DNA of 64,000 bases, from the NCBI GenBank assembly GCA_026706075.1, contig JAPOZM010000021.1, positions 31,564-95,563 on the forward strand, in the 5' to 3' direction. A program made the translations under genes and the position numbers. The stretch's first letter is position 1. Each line of letters starts with the position of its first letter. Positions 33,699 to 42,927 of the stretch are shown here, piece by piece. Below the pieces are notes generated by a model. That model was not told the origin of the DNA. It saw only the letters and a program-made list of their open reading frames with translations, and made no database searches. The DNA comes from Gemmatimonadaceae bacterium. Lineage in GTDB: Bacteria > Latescibacterota > UBA2968 > UBA8231.

Positions 33699-35726
33699 TC
33701 ACCGCTGCTTGAGACGGTACTTGCGGATCAGATCGTAGAGGCGGCTGCGCGACAGGCCCAGATCGGTGGCCACGACTTCCAGTTGCCAGTTCCTCTCCTC
33801 GAGCTTGTCCAGGATCCACCTGCGCTCGAATCCCTCCCGGGCCTTGCGCAAGGTCAGACCCTTGTCGAGATCGAGCTCCGCCGGCTCCTCGGACTCCTGC
33901 AGGCGGCCCCAGAGATGGAGGACCCGCAGGCGCTCTCCCCCGGCCATCGCCCGGGCGCTGGTCAACTGGTTCTCCAGCTCGCGGATATTCCCTGGCCACG
34001 GATGGCGTCCGAGCAGATCCAGGGCTGCCGGATCGATCCCGGCGGGGTAGTCGGCCAGGAAGTGCTCCACCAGCAGCGGGACATCCATGAGCCGCTGACG
34101 CAGGGGTGGCACGGGGATGACCAGTACGTAGAGGCGGTAGAACAGGTCGGCCCGGAACCGCCCCTGGGCGACTTCCCTGTCGAGGTCCCGGTTGGTGGCG
34201 CAGACCAGGCGCACGTCCACCGGGCGCGGACGCTCCTCGCCCACCCGCTGTACCTCCCCCTCCTGCAGCACCCGCAGCAGTTTCACCTGGGTCGAGGGGC
34301 TGGTCTCGCTGATCTCGTCGAGGAGCAGAGTGCCCCCGTCAGCTGCCTCGAACAGTCCCTTGCGATCCTGTTCCGCCCCGGTGTAGGCCCCCTTCTTGTG
34401 ACCGAACAGCTCGCTCTCGAGGAGACTCTCGGTCAGGGCGCCGCAGTTGATGCCGATGAACGGCCCCTCGCGCCGGGCGCTCGTTCGGTGGATCGTGCGA
34501 GCCACTTCTTCCTTCCCCGTGCCCGTCTCACCGTGGACCAGCACGGTTATGTCCGATGCACTCGCTTTCTGCATGAGGGCGAAGACGCGCCGCATGGCGT
34601 GGCTCTGGCCGATGATGTGGGGGAATGGCTGCTCCCCCTGGGGCACGGGTTCGACCGGGGGCAGATGCACACCCCCGCCCGCCGAAACCGGAGCCTCTTC
34701 GGCTCCGGTTCCACCCCGGTCCCGTGTGCGCCGGAGGGCTTCTTCCAGCAGCCTGTTGCGGAGGCGGCAGAGACCGTCGTCCCTCCGGCGGATGGCTCCC
34801 AGCAGTTCCATCTGGGTAACGACCGGCGAGGTGCGGTCGTGACGCGGTGGCTTCCCGCCCTCGAGCAGAGCCCCGAGCCACTGGGCGCCCTCGGTGGAAC
34901 GGGTGAGGCCCGCCACGACCCGCTGGAGATTGTCGTCGCCGCCGCTGAGCAAGCGCTCCGCGGCCTCTCCGACCTCCAGCTCGGGATGCGCTTCCAGGAG
35001 CGCGCACAGGCGCGCCGTGAGATTGGGGTGCCCCTGGGTCCACTCGAAGACCGGGGCGGTCAGGGCCCCCCCTCTGGCGTCGGCTCGCTCGAGGAGTTGG
35101 AGCATTTTCCCGACCCCCTCGATATCGAAGTCGGTGGTGTAGACCTCCTCGCTGATGTTGAAGGGCGACAGACCGCTTTCGGGGGCGATGAGGGTTCGCG
35201 GGTCCGTGGCCCCGGCAAGGACGAAGACATAGCGCTCGAACTCGGGCTGGGTAGCGCGTTCGTTGTACACCGTCCGGATGGTCCCGAAAAAGCCCTCCCG
35301 CCAGGGCTCGGGAACCGCCTCGAACTCGTCGAGAGTCACGACGATGCGCTTGACCCCCGCGCAGGCCGCTATCGTCTTGAGGTTCTGGTAGAACCCGATC
35401 GATTCGGCGCCCGCTTCCACCGGAGTCCGCTCCGCCACGGAGAGGGCCCCGGCAATGCGATCACCGACAAAGCCGTAGAGCTGGGCGCATCCGGCGTCTC
35501 TCACGGGGGTCAGGTCGATCGGCACCGAGACGTACACGTCGGCGGACAGTCGGCGGTGCAGGTGATACAGGAGGCTCGTCTTTCCCGTCTGGCGGGCCCC
35601 CAGGACGGTCACGTAGTGGCCGCGCCGGACCAGTTCCAGCACTTCGTCGTCCACCGGTCTCTCCACGTAGAGGCTCTGCTCGGGATCGGCGATGGGACCG
35701 CGCGTCTGGATCTTCCTGGGTGCCAT
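33699..35726 (-). CDS. Sigma-54 activator with N-terminal AAA-like/STAND ATPase domain
   Basis: 675 residues. The C-terminal half is a standard sigma-54 activator: Walker [10 protein letters not shown] (Lys405), the sigma-54 contact loop GAYTGA (446-451; usual GAFTGA), Walker [10 protein letters not shown], and a Fis helix-turn-helix ([20 protein letters not shown]). The N-terminal ~300 residues are not a receiver, GAF or PAS domain. They are an 'AAA-like' (AAA_35) P-loop ATPase: [23 protein letters not shown] (Lys49) and [12 protein letters not shown]. That domain usually sits in STAND-type multi-domain signalling proteins. ATG 35726 is chosen because upstream ATGs overlap the receptor gene. 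It probably relays the signal of the upstream receptor to sigma-54 promoters. Confidence 0.9.
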   Translation of the reverse strand: MAPRKIQTRGPIADPEQSLYVERPVDDEVLELVRRGHYVTVLGARQTGKTSLLYHLHRRLSADVYVSVPIDLTPVRDAGCAQLYGFVGDRIAGALSVAERTPVEAGAESIGFYQNLKTIAACAGVKRIVVTLDEFEAVPEPWREGFFGTIRTVYNERATQPEFERYVFVLAGATDPRTLIAPESGLSPFNISEEVYTTDFDIEGVGKMLQLLERADARGGALTAPVFEWTQGHPNLTARLCALLEAHPELEVGEAAERLLSGGDDNLQRVVAGLTRSTEGAQWLGALLEGGKPPRHDRTSPVVTQMELLGAIRRRDDGLCRLRNRLLEEALRRTRDRGGTGAEEAPVSAGGGVHLPPVEPVPQGEQPFPHIIGQSHAMRRVFALMQKASASDITVLVHGETGTGKEEVARTIHRTSARREGPFIGINCGALTESLLESELFGHKKGAYTGAEQDRKGLFEAADGGTLLLDEISETSPSTQVKLLRVLQEGEVQRVGEERPRPVDVRLVCATNRDLDREVAQGRFRADLFYRLYVLVIPVPPLRQRLMDVPLLVEHFLADYPAGIDPAALDLLGRHPWPGNIRELENQLTSARAMAGGERLRVLHLWGRLQESEEPAELDLDKGLTLRKAREGFERRWILDKLEERNWQLEVVATDLGLSRSRLYDLIRKYRLKQR

Positions 35727-35751
35727 GGATGCTCTCTTCGCTGCCTGGTGC

Positions 35752-38700
35752 CTACCTGGAGGAAAGGCCATCTGCCTTCGCAGCGGCCAGGTCCCGGGCA
35801 AAACCCGTTCCCGGCTTCACCTGCTCGATGGCCTCGCCGATGTTCTTCACTCTGTGGAGGATATGGGGGAAGGCCTTGGCCGTGAAGGCATAGGGGGGAC
35901 GATCCGCCTCCAGGATGGCGCACATGTGGAGATTGGACAAGGCCGTGTCCAGGGCCGCACCCGGAACCTCCAGTCCAGCGCGGTGCAGACCCTCTTCCAG
36001 CCCCTCCCTCGACAGCCCGGGGCCGCCGGGCGTCTCGGCCATGACCAGGGTTACGGTGCGTTCGAGGGGATCGCCCTGGCCCCAGATGGTCTCGATGAAC
36101 TCGGCCTGGAACTCGCCCGAATCGAGCACGCTCTGGCAGTGGTACGGCGTGACCCGGCGGCTCTCCTCGCGGGCGATGCGGCGCACGAGCCGGTCGCACA
36201 GGTACTGGATGATGCGCGGATGGCAGGAGGAGACGCCGAGGATCCGTCCCACGAGGTCGTCGGCATCGACCAGCTCTATGTCCATCAGCTCCATGGGCTC
36301 GATGACGATGCGCCGGGCGTTGGGCGGATCGAGATAGCGCAGAGGCAAGGCGTCGCAGAAGTTGAGCATGGGCGAGGCCAGGTCGTGCAGCTGGCGGTGG
36401 AGAATGCGCTCGCCGCTGAACACGAAGCGGCACTTGCCCTCCTCCGACAGGGCCCTGAAGCTCTTGAAGAGCAGCTCGTCGTGGTGGGTGTCGAAGCGCA
36501 GCAGGGCGTCCATCTCGTCCATCAGGAAGACGATCGTCCTCTCCTCTTCCTTGTAGAGCTGGGTGATCAGCTGGTGGAAGCGCTCGGGCTCCGGCCCCTC
36601 CACCTGCAGGCCCCAGTTGCTGCGCACGTGGGCGAAGAAGGCCTGGTAGTTGGTCACCGCCTGATAGTTGGCGTAGAAGGGCCGGTAGTCGCTGGCGGGA
36701 AGCATGAAGGTGCGATACACCTTCTGCAGCACGGACGTCTTGCCGATGCGGCGCCCCCCGACGATGCCGATGTTCTTGGTGTGGAGAGTCTGGACGATGG
36801 TCTTGATCTCCTCTTCGCGGCCGAAGAAGATCGTGTCCGGCACGGGTCCCGTCGTGACATAGGGAGAGACGACGATGAGATCGACCTGTTGCAGCACCGG
36901 GCGCATGAAGACACGGCGGCGGAAGAGGTCGGTGGAAGCGGCGATTCTCTTGATCTCGGTCTGACCCAGTACTATGAAGTCGTATCCCAGGCCCTGGGCC
37001 TGGGTCCTGATGGTGAAGCGGGCCTCCAGCTCGTTCAGGTACACCACCACCAGGGCAAAACGGCCGATGAGCCCGAAGGACTCCATCAAGGTCCGCAGGT
37101 GGGACAGATCCTCCGACTCGAAGACCGGGCGCTGGAGGAAGACCAGGGGAAAGGGTGATGGGATCTTGGCGCCCCGCAGAGAGGTGGTGTGGACCACGGT
37201 GCCCCAGAAAGGCCCTTCCCGTCGGCCCGCGGCCTCATCCACGGTGAAGCCCAGGCTCCTGCACAGCAGCCCGGCCCCCTGACCCGCGGCCGTGGCAAAG
37301 GCCCGGAGTGCGGCCGGACTGCTGACGTTCAGCAGGTCGAGCCCCTGTCGCCAGTGCTCGTCGAACTGCCGCAGGACCTGCCGCGGCGCCGGGGCCAGGG
37401 CGATGCTCTCGCCGTTGACCTCCAGGTCGAACTCCTCGTGTTCGGCGACGTAGCGCCGTCCGGCGTAGGCGCGGTGGATGCGGGGAATGGCCCCCAGGTG
37501 AAAGCGGCCCACCGATCTCCCACCCTCCTGCGGGTCGATCCCCTGGTCGAGATCATCGTTCCACACTCCGAGCAGCCCTTCCTCGATCTGCCGGGCCCAG
37601 TTGGGGTAGCTGCGCCGCCGGTCCTCCTGCACCTGCCGCTGGCGCCGGATGCGGTACCCCAGATAGCCGGCGATCAGCAGGGCTGCCCCGCTGCCCAGCA
37701 GAATCCCGCCCCAGGGCCGCTCGGCGGGCGGCGGCTTCAACCGCGCCCGGATGGGCTCCTGGCGGTTGGAGCCATCCACGGTGAGCTCCGTCTTCCAGAG
37801 AGCCTCTCCCTTGCTGACCCGCAGGGTGTGGGTACCCGTCTCCAGAAAGACCTCCACCGGCGTCGTCAGGTTGACCAGGCGATCGTCGATCCACACCTGG
37901 GCGCCGAGGGAGTCGGCATCGATGACCCGGGTCGCACCGGCCAGGGGCAGGCTGCGGAAGAGACGATTGGCCGGTTGCAGTCGGGGCCGTGCGGTCTCTC
38001 GGAGCCGGCCCAGCTCGTGGAGGGTCTCGTACACCTCGCCCAACCTCACCACGTGGTCGGCCTCCCGCAGCTGCGCGGCCAGCGGTACGGTGAAGACGCC
38101 TTCCCGGATCGCCTCGGCGGGGCCGCCGGCGCTGAGCACCGCGGCGCCGGCCGGCAGGTAGTCGGTTCGGGTGATGCCGTCCAGGAAACCGGATTCCGCC
38201 GTCTGTTCGAGGGGGCTGGTCACGCCCTTGTCCAACTGGCCGTCGCCGGTGAACCCGGCGTCGATGGCGACCACCGTGTAGCGGGCCCGCAGTCTGCGCA
38301 ACAGGCGCCCCAACTCGTCGTCGCGCCAGTAGGTGTCCGCCTGTCCGCGGACGGCATCGGCCAGCAGCAGGCACTCGTCGAGCCGGTCCGGCTCCATGTC
38401 CGGATAGAGGTCGTCCCTCGTGCGGGTTCCGCGGCCGGAGTAGTAGAAGAAGACCAGGTCCTCTTCCCCTACCTCGTCGGACAGACGGGCGAAGAGGGCT
38501 TGCAGGGAGACCCGGGTGGCCGAGGAGTCCACCAGGCTGCGGATGCGCCCGGGCTCGAAGGCCGCGCCCTCGACCAGGGCCTGCCGCACGAGCTCGACAT
38601 CCCGCGAGGCTCGCTCCAGGGGCTGGAATCCCGAGTCGGGCCCATACGCTCCGACGCCGACCAGAATCGCCCAGCGTTGGCGGAAGGACAGGTGCTCGTA

Positions 38701-38802
38701 CTGGCCGCTGGCCCCGGCCTCGGCCAGCGCCATGGCCAGGATCGACGTCACCACGCCTGTCAGGCGGCACCAGGGGCCTGGGACGGCAGAGCCGTGGCTC
38801 AT
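35752..38802 (-). CDS. Transmembrane pseudo-caspase receptor with cytoplasmic P-loop ATPase
   Basis: 1016 residues from ATG 38802, chosen because it opens a signal peptide (LTGVVTSILAMALAEAGASG). A caspase-like domain (about 45-270) has YYSGRGTR with the catalytic His changed to Arg124, and AIDAGFTGD with the Cys changed to Gly183. A PEGA-like domain follows (DSLGAQVWIDDRLVNLTTPV), then a transmembrane helix (364-385, WGGILLGSGAALLIAGYLGY followed by RIRRQRQ). The cytoplasmic side has an unassigned region (about 400-640) and an AAA/STAND-like ATPase: FFGREEEI, GGRRIGKTS (Lys688), VFLMDEMDAL and a helical C-terminus. It is first in the operon, 25 bases before the sigma-54 activator gene, behind a sigma-54-like promoter. 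Confidence 0.87.
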   Translation of the reverse strand: MSHGSAVPGPWCRLTGVVTSILAMALAEAGASGQYEHLSFRQRWAILVGVGAYGPDSGFQPLERASRDVELVRQALVEGAAFEPGRIRSLVDSSATRVSLQALFARLSDEVGEEDLVFFYYSGRGTRTRDDLYPDMEPDRLDECLLLADAVRGQADTYWRDDELGRLLRRLRARYTVVAIDAGFTGDGQLDKGVTSPLEQTAESGFLDGITRTDYLPAGAAVLSAGGPAEAIREGVFTVPLAAQLREADHVVRLGEVYETLHELGRLRETARPRLQPANRLFRSLPLAGATRVIDADSLGAQVWIDDRLVNLTTPVEVFLETGTHTLRVSKGEALWKTELTVDGSNRQEPIRARLKPPPAERPWGGILLGSGAALLIAGYLGYRIRRQRQVQEDRRRSYPNWARQIEEGLLGVWNDDLDQGIDPQEGGRSVGRFHLGAIPRIHRAYAGRRYVAEHEEFDLEVNGESIALAPAPRQVLRQFDEHWRQGLDLLNVSSPAALRAFATAAGQGAGLLCRSLGFTVDEAAGRREGPFWGTVVHTTSLRGAKIPSPFPLVFLQRPVFESEDLSHLRTLMESFGLIGRFALVVVYLNELEARFTIRTQAQGLGYDFIVLGQTEIKRIAASTDLFRRRVFMRPVLQQVDLIVVSPYVTTGPVPDTIFFGREEEIKTIVQTLHTKNIGIVGGRRIGKTSVLQKVYRTFMLPASDYRPFYANYQAVTNYQAFFAHVRSNWGLQVEGPEPERFHQLITQLYKEEERTIVFLMDEMDALLRFDTHHDELLFKSFRALSEEGKCRFVFSGERILHRQLHDLASPMLNFCDALPLRYLDPPNARRIVIEPMELMDIELVDADDLVGRILGVSSCHPRIIQYLCDRLVRRIAREESRRVTPYHCQSVLDSGEFQAEFIETIWGQGDPLERTVTLVMAETPGGPGLSREGLEEGLHRAGLEVPGAALDTALSNLHMCAILEADRPPYAFTAKAFPHILHRVKNIGEAIEQVKPGTGFARDLAAAKADGLSSR

Positions 38803-38851
38803 GATCGTCTCCGCGTGCCGGCATGGCCCGAATCTGAAGATGAGAAGCGCA

Positions 38852-39100
38852 TCTGTCCGGCAAATTAGCAATAAGCGTGCCGGCGACAAACCGCTTCGAG
38901 AACGTCCATGGCGAGGCATGTACCGTGCGGCGGTCGGCCCGGCTCCCCGGACTTCATTCTGCCTTTCTGGACAGAGCAGCCCCGGATGGGTCCTCTGTCC
39001 GATTTTCTGCACAGCTGGAGCCCGGGACTCGCGCCCGGCCGTCGCTCGGGCTTGACCGTTCCGGCGGGAACGGCCTGTATCCGGGGCCTGCGGTCTGTCC
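38852..39100. promoter_or_regulatory. Repeated heptamer TCTGTCC, candidate activator-binding sites
   Basis: TCTGTCC occurs at 38852-38858, 38994-39000 and 39094-39100, and inverted (GGACAGA) at 38969-38975. The inverted and direct copies at 38969-38976 and 38993-39000 form a dyad with perfect 8-base arms, GGACAGAG and CTCTGTCC. Two or three sites lie 110-245 bases upstream of the candidate sigma-54 start, a normal distance for enhancer sites. Four copies in ~250 bases is far above chance. Confidence 0.55.
38865..38883 (-). promoter_or_regulatory. Candidate sigma-54 promoter of the pseudo-caspase operon
   Basis: The minus strand reads CCGGCACG-CTTA-TTGCTAA, with GG at 38881-38880 and GC at 38869-38868, spaced by the required 10 bases. 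Ten of eleven consensus positions (TGGCACG-N4-TTGCW) match. The predicted start near 38856 gives a ~54-base leader before ATG 38802. The second gene of the operon encodes a sigma-54 activator, so autoregulation is likely. Confidence 0.7.
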
Positions 39101-39169
39101 CCACCTCTTGCCCCACAGGGGGATCGGAATGCTCAGAGCCGCGTTCATCGTGCTCGCTACCAGCAGGCC

Positions 39170-40837
39170 ATGAGCACGACGGACCTGCGCATCCAGCTCG
39201 ACCTGCGCATCCCCATGCGCGACGGCGTCGAGCTCTACGCCGCCCTCTACCGCCCCCGCGCCGGGGAGCGGTTCCCGGTGCTGCTCATCCGCTCGCCCTA
39301 CAGCACCCAGCGTCCGCGCTATGTCGACTGGTCCGTGCGCTTCGCCGCCGCCGGGTACGCCGTGGTCATGCAGGACTGCCGGGGCCGCTACGAGTCGGAG
39401 GGCAAGTGGCGGCCCTACGTCGACGAGACCCCGGACGGCTACGACACCTGCCAGTGGCTCGGGGCCCAACCCTGGTGCGACGGCAACATCGGCACCTTCG
39501 GCGTCTCCTACCCCGGCTTCACCCAGATCCTGCCCGCCCACCTGCGCAGTCCGTACGTGAAGGGCCTGGTGCCGATCGCCAACCAGGAGGACAACTACGG
39601 GCACATGCGCTGCGACGGCGTTCTGCAGCTGCAGAACGCCATGAACTTCATCTGGCTCGGGGACCGCACCAACCAGGACGCCCCCCGGGACCTGATAGAC
39701 TGGGAGGAGGTCTACCGCCGGCTTCCCCTTGTCAGCGCCCTCGACCACCTCGGCGAGCGCCCCTTCTACCGGGAGATCGTCCGCCACGGCCGCTTCGACG
39801 AGTTCTGGAGCTCGTACAGCATGAAGGAGCGCTATCCCGAGGTGGAGACGCCCGCCTACTTCATCACCGGCTGGTATGACAACCTGCTCCACGAGGGCTT
39901 CAAGTGCTTCCACGGCTTCCGCCACCGGGGGCGCGAGCCCGCACGCCGTCACAGCCGCATCCTCGTGGGGCCCTGGACCCACACCGCCATCGGCGACAGC
40001 GCCCCCTTCGGGGACATTGGCTTCGGCTCGGAGGCGGCGGTCGACATCCCCGCCGAGCACCTGCGCTGGTACGACCGGCGGCTGCGCGGCGTCGACAACG
40101 GGATCGACGACGAGCCGCCGGTGCGGCTCTTCGTGATGGGCGCCAACCGCTGGCGCTCCGGGGACGAGTGGCCCCTGCCGGGCACCCGCTGGACTCCCTT
40201 CTACCTGCATGGGGACGGGCGGGCCAACTCCCTCTTCGGCGACGGCCGGCTGTCGATGCGGGCCCCGGCGGAGACGGAGCCGCCCGACACCTTCACCTAC
40301 GACCCGGAGGACCCGGTGCCGACCTGGGGCGGGCAGAGCATGTTCGTCGAGAACACGGGCCCCCGGGACCGCCGGCCCATGGAGCGGCGCGACGACGTCC
40401 TGGTCTACACCACCGATCCCCTGGAAGAGGACCTGGAGGTCACCGGCCCGGTGGAGCTGGTCCTCCACGCCGCCTCGGACGCCCCCGACACCGACTTCAC
40501 CGCGACCCTGGTCGACGTGCACCCCGGGGGCGCGGCGATCCACATCTGCGAGGGGATCGTGCGGGCCCGCTTCCGCGAGTCCTTCACCGAGCCGAGCCCC
40601 ATCGAGCCGGGGCGGGCCTACGAGTACCGCATCAGCCTCTGGGAGACGAGCAACCTCTTCGCCCGCGGCCACCGCATCCGCCTGGAGGTCTCCAGCAGCA
40701 ACTTCCCCCGCTTCGACCGCAACCTCAACACCGGCGAGGACCCGGCCGACGACGACCGGCCGAGGCCCGCGGCGCAGAGCGTGTACCACGACCCCGCGCG
40801 TCCCTCGCGCCTGATCCTGCCCGTGATCCCCGCATGA
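39170..40837 (+). CDS. CocE/NonD family (X-Pro dipeptidyl-peptidase S15-like) hydrolase
   Basis: 555 residues. The alpha/beta hydrolase half carries the nucleophile Ser in GVSYPG, the Asp in TGWYDN and the His in VGPWTH. The C-terminal half (from about 320) is the beta-jelly-roll of the S15/CocE family (LEVTGPVELVLHAAS, DTDFTATLVDV, GHRIRLEVSSSNFPRF, ending RLILPVIP). Such enzymes cleave esters or amides. The start ATG 39170 follows a 367-base divergent region. Its stop overlaps hydantoinase A (ATGA), placing it first in an operon for hydantoin, N-acyl amino acid or similar amide breakdown. Confidence 0.92.
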   Translation: MSTTDLRIQLDLRIPMRDGVELYAALYRPRAGERFPVLLIRSPYSTQRPRYVDWSVRFAAAGYAVVMQDCRGRYESEGKWRPYVDETPDGYDTCQWLGAQPWCDGNIGTFGVSYPGFTQILPAHLRSPYVKGLVPIANQEDNYGHMRCDGVLQLQNAMNFIWLGDRTNQDAPRDLIDWEEVYRRLPLVSALDHLGERPFYREIVRHGRFDEFWSSYSMKERYPEVETPAYFITGWYDNLLHEGFKCFHGFRHRGREPARRHSRILVGPWTHTAIGDSAPFGDIGFGSEAAVDIPAEHLRWYDRRLRGVDNGIDDEPPVRLFVMGANRWRSGDEWPLPGTRWTPFYLHGDGRANSLFGDGRLSMRAPAETEPPDTFTYDPEDPVPTWGGQSMFVENTGPRDRRPMERRDDVLVYTTDPLEEDLEVTGPVELVLHAASDAPDTDFTATLVDVHPGGAAIHICEGIVRARFRESFTEPSPIEPGRAYEYRISLWETSNLFARGHRIRLEVSSSNFPRFDRNLNTGEDPADDDRPRPAAQSVYHDPARPSRLILPVIPA

Positions 40838-42927
40838 GCGAGGGGGCCGTGCGCATCGGCGCCGACGTGGGCGGCACCTTCACCGACGTCGTCCTCATCG
40901 ACGGCGAAGGCCGGGTCCACACCCACAAGGCGCCCTCGACGCCGCCCGACTACGAGCGCGGCGTCCTCGACGCGGTGGCCCACCTCCTCGAGGCGGCGGA
41001 CGCCGGCGGCGGCCAGGTGCGGCAGGTCGCCCACGGCACCACGGTGGCCACCAACGCCGTCCTCGAGCGCCGGGGGGCGCGCACGGCCCTGGTGACGACC
41101 CGCGGCTTCCGGGACGTCCTCGAGCTGCGCCGGATCCGGGCGCCGCAGATCTACGACCTGTTCTTCACCAAGCCGCCGCCCCTGGTGGAGCGCTCCCTGC
41201 GGATCGAGGCGGACGAGCGCATGGCCGCCGACGGGGAGGTCCTGGAACCGCTCACCGAGGCGGGCCTGGAGGAGCTGGTCGAGCGGCTGCGGGACGAGGC
41301 CGTGGAGTCGGTGGCCGTCTGCCTGCTCCACTCCTACGCCTGGCCCGCCCACGAGCAGGCCATCGGCGAGCGCCTGCGCCGCGGCCTGCCCGGGATTCCG
41401 GTGTCGCTGTCGTGCGAGGTCCTGCCCGAGCGCAAGGAGTACGAGCGCTCGGCAACGACCGTGGTCAACGCCTACGTCCGACCGGTGATGGAGCGCTACC
41501 TGCGGTCGATGCGCGCCGGCCTGGGCGGCCTCGGGGCCGAGGCGCCGCTGCTGATCATGCAGTCCGCCGGGGGCCTCACGCCCGAGGCGGACGCGGCCAC
41601 GCGGCCGGTCTTCGCCCTGGAGTCGGGTCCGGCCGCCGGGGTCCTGGCCGCGGCCCTGACCTGCGAGGCGGCCGGCGAGCCGAACCTGATCACCCTGGAC
41701 ATGGGCGGCACCACCGCCAAGGCCTCGATCATCGAGGAAGGGGAGCTCTCCTACAGCCCCCAGTACGAGGTGGGGGCGTCGCTGTCGACGGGCGGCCGGC
41801 TGCTGGGGGGCGCCGGGGAGCTGATCCGGGCGCCGAGCATCGACATCGCCGAGGTCGGCGCCGGCGGCGGCAGCGTCGCCTGGCTGGACCGGGCCGGCGG
41901 ACTGCAGGTCGGCCCTCGCAGCGCCGGCGCCGTGCCCGGCCCGGTCTGCTACGGCCGCGGCGGCACCGAGCCGACCCTGACCGACGCCAACGTCGTCCTC
42001 GGGTACATCCGCGGCGGCGAGCTGGCCGGCGGCGAGGTGAGCATCGACCCGGAGGCCGCCCGCCGGGCCGTGCACGACCGCATCGCCGCCCCCCTCTCCC
42101 TGGACCTGCTCGAGGCGGCCGAGGGCATCCACCGGATCGCCAACGCCCGCACCATGCGGGCCCTGCGCTCGGTCTCCACCGAGCGGGGGCGCGACCCCCG
42201 GGAGTTCGCCCTCATGGCCTTCGGGGGGGCCGGCCCCGTGCACGCCGCCGGGCTGGGACGGGAGCTGGGGATCGGGCGGATCTTCGTGCCCCCCATGCCG
42301 GGCCTGTTCAGCGCCTTCGGCCTGCTGTTCTCCGGGGTCGAGCACCACGCCGTGCGCAGCTGCCTCCTCTCCGGGGAGGAGCTTGGCGCCGAGACGATCC
42401 AGCGGATCCGCGACGAGCTGTCGGCGGAGCTGCGCCAGCGCTTCGCCGGGGAGGGCTTCGCCGGCGGCGAGGTGACCCTGGGCGCTGGGGTCGACGTGCG
42501 CTTCCGTGGACAGACCTCGGACATCTCCGTCCCCCTCGCCGGGGAGGTCCTCACCGCGGCGGGCCTGGACCGGGCGCGGGCGGCCTTCGTCACCGAGCAC
42601 GAACGCCTGTACGGGCACCGCTCCGATCCCGCCAACCCCCTGGAGGTCACCGCCGTCCGGGTGGTCGGCCGGGCCGGCGAGCGGGGCCTGCCCGGCACCC
42701 TGGAAGCGGTCCGGACCGCCCCCGGGGAGGGCCGCCGCCCGGCCTGCTTCGATCCCCGGGAGGGGGCCGTGGAGACCCGCGTGGTCACCCGGCGGGACCT
42801 CGGGGAAGGGGCCGAGGGGCCTTTGCTGGTGGACGAGTACGACTCGACGATCGTCGTGCCCCCCGGGGTGAAGGTGGGCACCGACGGCCTGGGCAACCTC
42901 CTCATGGAGCTGCGGGCCGGCGCATGA
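40834..42927 (+). CDS. hyuA: Hydantoinase/oxoprolinase A subunit
   Basis: 697 residues. It contains the ASKHA-type phosphate loop GADVGGTFTDVV, the conserved HGTTVATNAVLER, DMGGTTAKAS, GAGGGSVAW and GPVCYGRGG, and ends with the hydantoinase A C-terminal barrel. With the B subunit it performs ATP-dependent opening of cyclic amides such as hydantoins or 5-oxoproline, or acts in acetone-carboxylase-like reactions. The substrate is uncertain. The start overlaps the CocE stop and the stop overlaps the B subunit start (both ATGA), so equal subunit synthesis is expected. Confidence 0.92.
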   Translation: MSEGAVRIGADVGGTFTDVVLIDGEGRVHTHKAPSTPPDYERGVLDAVAHLLEAADAGGGQVRQVAHGTTVATNAVLERRGARTALVTTRGFRDVLELRRIRAPQIYDLFFTKPPPLVERSLRIEADERMAADGEVLEPLTEAGLEELVERLRDEAVESVAVCLLHSYAWPAHEQAIGERLRRGLPGIPVSLSCEVLPERKEYERSATTVVNAYVRPVMERYLRSMRAGLGGLGAEAPLLIMQSAGGLTPEADAATRPVFALESGPAAGVLAAALTCEAAGEPNLITLDMGGTTAKASIIEEGELSYSPQYEVGASLSTGGRLLGGAGELIRAPSIDIAEVGAGGGSVAWLDRAGGLQVGPRSAGAVPGPVCYGRGGTEPTLTDANVVLGYIRGGELAGGEVSIDPEAARRAVHDRIAAPLSLDLLEAAEGIHRIANARTMRALRSVSTERGRDPREFALMAFGGAGPVHAAGLGRELGIGRIFVPPMPGLFSAFGLLFSGVEHHAVRSCLLSGEELGAETIQRIRDELSAELRQRFAGEGFAGGEVTLGAGVDVRFRGQTSDISVPLAGEVLTAAGLDRARAAFVTEHERLYGHRSDPANPLEVTAVRVVGRAGERGLPGTLEAVRTAPGEGRRPACFDPREGAVETRVVTRRDLGEGAEGPLLVDEYDSTIVVPPGVKVGTDGLGNLLMELRAGA

